NCBI GenBank assembly: GCA_001643675.2
Contig: LSRY02000018.1
Location: 930,001-994,000, forward strand
DNA from: Monocercomonoides exilis
Lineage: Eukaryota > Preaxostyla > Oxymonadida > Polymastigidae
Reading direction: 5' to 3'
DNA length: 64,000 nt
Shown piece after piece: positions 60,070 to 64,000 of this stretch. Position 1 is the stretch's first letter, and every line of letters begins with the position of its first letter. The notes below the pieces were generated by a model. It was given only the letters and a program-made list of their open reading frames with translations, was not told the origin of the DNA and ran no database searches. The translations under genes and the position numbers were made by a program.

Positions 60070-62193
60070 ATAGATAGATAGATAGAGAAAGAGAGAAAGA
60101 GAGAGAGAGAGATAAATGTGAAGACAATGATTAAAGATTAAAAAAATTGTGAAAGAATTTCAAATAAATTTTGAATTGAAAAGAAAAAAAGAAAAATGAT
60201 AAAAGAAAAAAGAAAAAAAAATTTCCTAATAAAAAAACAAGAATTATATCACAAACTTTTAATCTCTCCTCCTCCTCCTCTTCCTTCTCCTTCTCCCCTC
60301 CCAATCTTCCTCTCCTTCTCCCCCTTCATTCTATCCAATGCAACTCCCCTTGGCATCTCAACTGTAGAGACAGCTGTGTTTTCGAGGGCATCGTCAAAGC
60401 AGGTGTCGAAATAAGGCGAGGCAAAAGAAGGCAAAGTGAGGCTGAAGGCGTTTGAATGGGCAGAGGAAAGCAAAGATTGTGAAGTTATACGCTGGAATTT
60501 CAGAGGGATGTGGGTGAAGACGAAGAGAGAGGAAAGAGAGGGAAGAGAATGGAGTGATGTGAATGAGTCGGAGTGGAAGGGAGTGGTTAAATGAGGGAAT
60601 GAAGAAGAGGAAGAAGAAGAGGAAGAAGAAGAAGATGATGATGATGATGATGATGAACTAGATTTTGACGTGTCATTAAAATGAATAGCAGAAGATGTTT
60701 GTGTTTGTATTTTGCTTCCTTCTGCTGCAGAAGTATCCACTTTGATGGATTCTTGAGGTTTGAAAGTGTCGTTTTCGTTGTCTTCCTCTTTCAGGAAAAT
60801 CGGCTCTGGTGTTTTGTTCTGGCTGTTGGAAGAGGAATTGCGAAGAGAGACTGAGATTTAATGTTTTGTGTGGATATGAAAAAGGAGATTGAGGGAGAGA
60901 GAGAAAGAGAAAGAGAAGAATAAAAATAAAAATTGAAAACAAAAAATAAGAGAGAGGGGGAAAGATAGAGAAAAAGAATTTTATGTTAAAAAACGAAAAT
61001 GTGCATCTGTTGCATCTTTTGAAAATCAAAAAAAATTTTTTTGGCTTTCTTTTCTTTCACAAAATAATCAAATAAAAAAAGAAAGAAAAGAAAAGAAAAA
61101 AGTAGAAGAAGAAACTATTTCTCAAAGAATAACTTTATTAAAGTGAAAATCATTGATTGCCTATCATCGTTATAAAACACGGGCAAACACCCAAATAAAA
61201 AAGGGTTTTTTTTAAATAAAAACAAACTTTTGTCATTTAGAAAGCATGTGCTAAGTGCGACTAATCTCGCTTCTTTCGCAGAATGTCTTCCGATTCGATG
61301 GATGCACCATGTCGATGGATATGGCGAGCCTTCAAAAAAATTTTTTTGTTACAGAAAAAACAATTTAAAAAATATTAAAAATAAAAATTATTGAAGTTTG
61401 AAATTATTGATATTTCAGTAATATGACAGAAAAGCAAACATATTAACGGATTATAACGTTCTTGCCAGAGAGAAGAATTGATTTTTCCATAACTATCAAG
61501 GTTCTGCCTCATTTTTGAAGGAAACTCAATTGCAATATGTAATCCCAATAACACGCTAACTAAGTGTATTTTGTCTCCCGAAGATACTGGATCATTATCA
61601 TCCTTTGATGATGAAACTGGTAAAATTGTAAAGGCAGAAAATTCAGGAGAATTTGAAATAAAAATTTCTCCACCAAAATCTCCTTGTTTCATGCTCAAAT
61701 AATGATGGCCTAAAAAGGAACGGAAAATAACATTCTAGAATTTTGAATATTTTTTTGTTTGGAAAAATTTTCATTTGTTTTATAAATCACATTTTTATGT
61801 TTCAATGAAAGAAAAGAAATACCATTCCAAAACGTATTGCCTCATCCGCAGCATCAGAATAAGCCATGTCAGATGTTTCTGTGCACCCTTATAAGAAGTT
61901 CAAAGAAAGGTTAATTTTTATTAATATTGAGAAAAACCTGTTGGAAGTATTTCCCACAAATTTTGGCCAAAATAGCGGAAAATTTCAGAAGATGCATATT
62001 TTACATCTATAAAGCAAAAAAAAAATTTTTGTTGTGCTTCATTTAACTACAGAATAACTCAAAGAATAATACCGTCTTCCAAAAAAGTCATTGCCGAACA
62101 ATTTTTTGAAACAGAAACAAAAGAATAAATTCCTTGTTGATTTCCCTTCAGGAAGATAAAATCTCCAAATGAAAGATTTGCTAATTCATCCAT
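42231..62193 (-). CDS. IP3R/RyR-superfamily intracellular calcium-release channel, about 6283 aa
   Basis: Exons on the minus strand: 62193-62073, 62006-61938, 61887-61823, 61734-61458, 60850-60257 and 59956-42231. All phases agree and sum to 6283 codons plus TGA. Exon 1 starts MDELANLSFGDFIFLKG, and exon 4 has GHHYLSMKQGDFGGEIF and SGDKIHLVSV, the N-terminal ligand-binding trefoils. The big exon opens with RRSLFSQQVRRMILLLRFMR and MIR-type segments (DSFFIRHFATGLYL near 59410; CHVASGMTL near 58925). Helical RIH-like stretches follow. The C-terminus has EIVRVDRPSHH, then membrane helices (43020-43790), the pore segment QNLSPGDILHD near 43145, a long last helix VLQGVIIDGFTEMREQKEEI and the C2H2 zinc finger ECLICG...HEHN (42965-42730). 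Long Ser and Glu/Asp tracts are scattered throughout, making it far larger than IP3R (about 2700) or RyR (about 5000). The likely site is the endoplasmic reticulum. The N-terminal exon model is by eye; a possible extra exon is noted separately. Confidence 0.85.
59997..60112. repeat. Microsatellite cluster in the last intron of the channel gene
   Basis: Consecutive GAGT, GAGA, GT (about 11 units), GATA and GA runs fill most of the intron between exons 60850-60257 and 59956-42231. On the coding strand they are pyrimidine/AC-rich and lead into the CTCTCTC...TTTCCAG acceptor. Confidence 0.85.
61228..61329 (-). other. Possible extra (cassette) exon of the channel gene
   Basis: A 102-bp interval bounded by an AG (TTTTGAAG) and a GTTTGT donor, in phase with both neighbouring exons, would add 34 residues (including YPSTWCIHRIGRHSAKEA). 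In another frame the same bases read RHIHRHGASIESEDILRKKRD then TAG, which looks more protein-like and could be the end of a different small gene. Undecided. Confidence 0.3.
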
Positions 62194-62594
62194 TTAAAGC
62201 AAAACAACATAAATTGGTAAATATTATGGGCATTTGACCAAATTTTTCAATATGATGGAAATGAAAACTTGTGTTCAACTTTTTTATCAATTATGCATCT
62301 CAAAGAAAATTATTCAAATACAAATTTTTTTGAAATGAGCGCTTTGATAATGGTGAAAATCATTTTGTTAAAAACAAAAACACTTAAGACATCATAAAAA
62401 GCAGCGAGCAAAATAACTTCTCAATTTTCAAGCGATAAAACAAGAAATATATCAAAACATATTTGAAAATTATTCATTCGATAAAATAATTTTTCTCAAA
62501 AAAGAAAGAAAGAAAGAAAATCACATAATTTCACAAAATGAAATGGTGGTGAACTGATTTATTCCTATTTCATTTAAGATTGAAAAATTACAGT
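62194..62594. other. Spacer between channel start and YjbQ stop
   Basis: AT-rich 400 bp holding the channel gene's promoter and the 3' flank of the YjbQ gene. No motif recognised. Confidence 0.5.
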
Positions 62595-63008
62595 TCACGA
62601 CATGATTGTAGCAACAATCTTTCTTGCACTTCCTGATCTTCTAAACTCGCACAAATAAATTCCTTGCCACGTTCCAAGATTTAATTGATTTTTTGTAATT
62701 GGAATGGTCAAATTGCAGCCAACAAGAGAACATTTTGCGTGAGCAGGCATATCGTCGGGTCCTTCACTAGTGTGTTTGTAGTACGGTTCTCTTTCCTTTA
62801 CCAATCTATTAAAAATCTCATCCATATCTTTCCTAACATCTGAATCAAAATTTTCGTTTATGGTGAGAGCAGCGGATGTGTGTTTAATAAATAATTGCAA
62901 AATTCCAACATTTGGCAAAGCAGGAAGATGCTCTTCAATCTCATCCGTTACCAGATGAATGCCTTTGCTTTTAGGAGATAAAGAAAATTCAACTTGTTGA
63001 AATGGCAT
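62595..63008 (-). CDS. YjbQ/UPF0047 family protein
   Basis: From ATG 63008 the protein has 137 residues, the normal family length. It opens MPFQQVEFSLSPKSKGIHLV and carries the family blocks LQLFIKHTSAALTINEN, DSDVRKDMDEIFNRL, the histidine-bearing YYKHTSEGPDDMPAH (metal/active-site His), LTIPITKNQLNLGTWQGIYL and ends CEFRRSGSARKIVATIMS. The open frame extends upstream to 63242, but that part is not conserved and would overlap the divergent neighbour, so I reject it. Bacterial members show weak thiamin-phosphate synthase activity when overproduced; the physiological role is unknown. Probably cytosolic. The stop is TGA. No intron. Confidence 0.92.
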   Translation of the reverse strand: MPFQQVEFSLSPKSKGIHLVTDEIEEHLPALPNVGILQLFIKHTSAALTINENFDSDVRKDMDEIFNRLVKEREPYYKHTSEGPDDMPAHAKCSLVGCNLTIPITKNQLNLGTWQGIYLCEFRRSGSARKIVATIMS

Positions 63009-63096
63009 TTTTGCACAAAAAAAGACTTGTGGATGATCATTCCCACTTTTATAATGAAAATTAATGAAAGATGTTAAATGGTTCTGATCAAAAGAG
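63009..63096. promoter_or_regulatory. Shared divergent upstream region
   Basis: Only 88 bp separate the ATG of the YjbQ gene (minus strand) from the ATG of the methyltransferase gene (plus strand). Both promoters, or one bidirectional promoter, must lie here or overlap the coding ends. No defined element recognised. Confidence 0.5.
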
Positions 63097-64000
63097 ATGG
63101 GTAAATTTGGCGACAGAGGTGCGTTAATTCTATTGTTTCGTTTATTTATTGTTACATATTCAATATTAAAGAGTATTGGAACGAAAGGTACACGGAAGAA
63201 AAAACGCCATTTGATTGGTATATGAGATGGAATGATGTGCATAAGTTTTTAAAACCTTATGTCCAAGACGACAGTAAAGTACTTGATTTAGGGTGCGGAA
63301 CATCAAGTGTGTTAAATTTAATTGTTTTTGTTCAATATGTGACTTGATTTTTTCATACTCCGAAAATAAAAAATTTTTCTCAGAAATTGCTGAAGAATTG
63401 TACAATGAAGGGAAACAAGATATTACATGCATTGACTTTTCAGAAGTTGTTATTAAGGATATGAGCGAGCTTCATGCGGGAAAACAACCTCATTTAAAGT
63501 GTTTGTTTTAATTTATTGTCTTTATAATTTTGAAATTAATTTGAAGATATTTGCATGGATGCATTGAATCTCGAGTTTCCTGATGAAAGCTTTGATGTTA
63601 TTATTGATAAAGGAACTTCTGATTCAGTGTTTACAGGAAGGCATTCTTATAGTAAAGTTGCAAAATTATTTGCAGAAGTTTCTCGTGTTTTAAAGATCGG
63701 TGGGAAATATATTATGATCACACATGCGCACCTTGATAGAAGGTTAGCTCATTTATCAAAGCCACAGTTTGGTTGGGAAATTAATCATCAAACATATCCC
63801 AAGTTTCCTGGTGCTCCGGCAGATCAGGTGCACTATATATATGTAATCAACAAAGTGAAGCCGTTTGAGGGAATTGACGAAAAGAAGTCATTGGAAGAAA
63901 CGTTCAAAGGGCTGGAATCAACAGAAGGAATAAGCAAAGAAGAAGTTGCAGAAATCGCTGAAGAGCGCCCAGAGGAGAAAATCGAAGAGAAAAAAGAATC
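63097..64000 (+). CDS. METTL13/EEF1A-lysine-methyltransferase-like protein, partial
   Basis: Class I SAM-dependent methyltransferase cut by the window end. Exons are 63097-63118, 63172-63306, 63384-63500 and 63547 onward, with donors GTGCGT, GTGTGT and GTTTGT; introns are 53, 77 and 46 bp and all phases agree. The spliced protein starts MGKFGDREYWNERYTEEKTP, then FDWYMRW, the SAM-binding motif I VLDLGCGTSK followed by IAEELYNEG, CIDFSEVVI (motif II), then MDALNLEFPDESFDVIIDKG (the family's hallmark DKGTxD region) and EVSRVLKIGGKYIMI. Relatives methylate lysines of elongation factor eEF1A; the substrate here is inferred only. The C-terminus becomes a Glu/Lys-rich tail. Divergent from the YjbQ gene. 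Confidence 0.9.

Noticed and set aside
63009-63242. Longer N-terminus of the YjbQ protein from 63242
   Set aside because: The extra residues are not conserved, and they would cover the first exons of the divergent methyltransferase gene.

Overview
The window looks like nuclear DNA of a free-standing or gut-dwelling protist, most likely a Preaxostyla/oxymonad-type flagellate (Monocercomonoides-like). This is an inference. The sequence shows AT-rich spacers, ordinary GT-AG introns of about 45-90 bp (one of about 600 bp) in the eS6, calcium-channel and methyltransferase genes, and a standard genetic code: eS6 stops at TAA, the giant ORFs stop at TGA, and glutamine is written CAA/CAG. It also shows many genes for secreted, Gly-Gly-Gly/Cys beta-helix (Pmp-like) surface proteins.

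Layout. 1-6 kb: a decayed Pmp-like gene, a small TA-flanked MITE, a dead Merlin/IS1595-type transposase, a 747-bp foldback element and a doubtful intron-containing gene. 6.6-8.2 kb: ribosomal protein eS6, four exons, with a very long Lys/Ala/Pro tail. 9.2-10.8 kb: a DUF2804 protein. 11.6-31.9 kb: a nested transposon district. A foldback MITE (called B here) was hit by a 9.0-kb Tc1/mariner-type element (M), by a 3.26-kb element with 570-bp terminal inverted repeats (P), and by a smaller MITE (C2) that itself carries another MITE (E2). A second P copy sits in a pogo-like transposase pseudogene. Crossed target-site duplications show that the segment between the two P copies has been inverted. 32.8-40.2 kb: an intact 2479-aa Pmp-like receptor with a signal peptide, one transmembrane helix and a kinase-like domain lacking catalytic motifs. 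42.2-62.2 kb: an IP3R/RyR-superfamily calcium channel of about 6283 aa, with five small or medium 5' exons and one 17.7-kb last exon. 62.6-64 kb: a YjbQ/UPF0047 protein and a divergent METTL13-type methyltransferase running off the window.

How it fits together. The living genes are three housekeeping or metabolic genes (eS6, YjbQ, methyltransferase), a DUF2804 gene, a calcium-release channel and a large surface receptor. Pmp-like coding sequence also occurs, always broken, inside the P elements and inside M, so transposons here carry and disperse fragments of the surface-protein family. Coordinates of introns and element ends were read by eye from splice signals, reading frame, inverted repeats and target duplications; no database search was possible.
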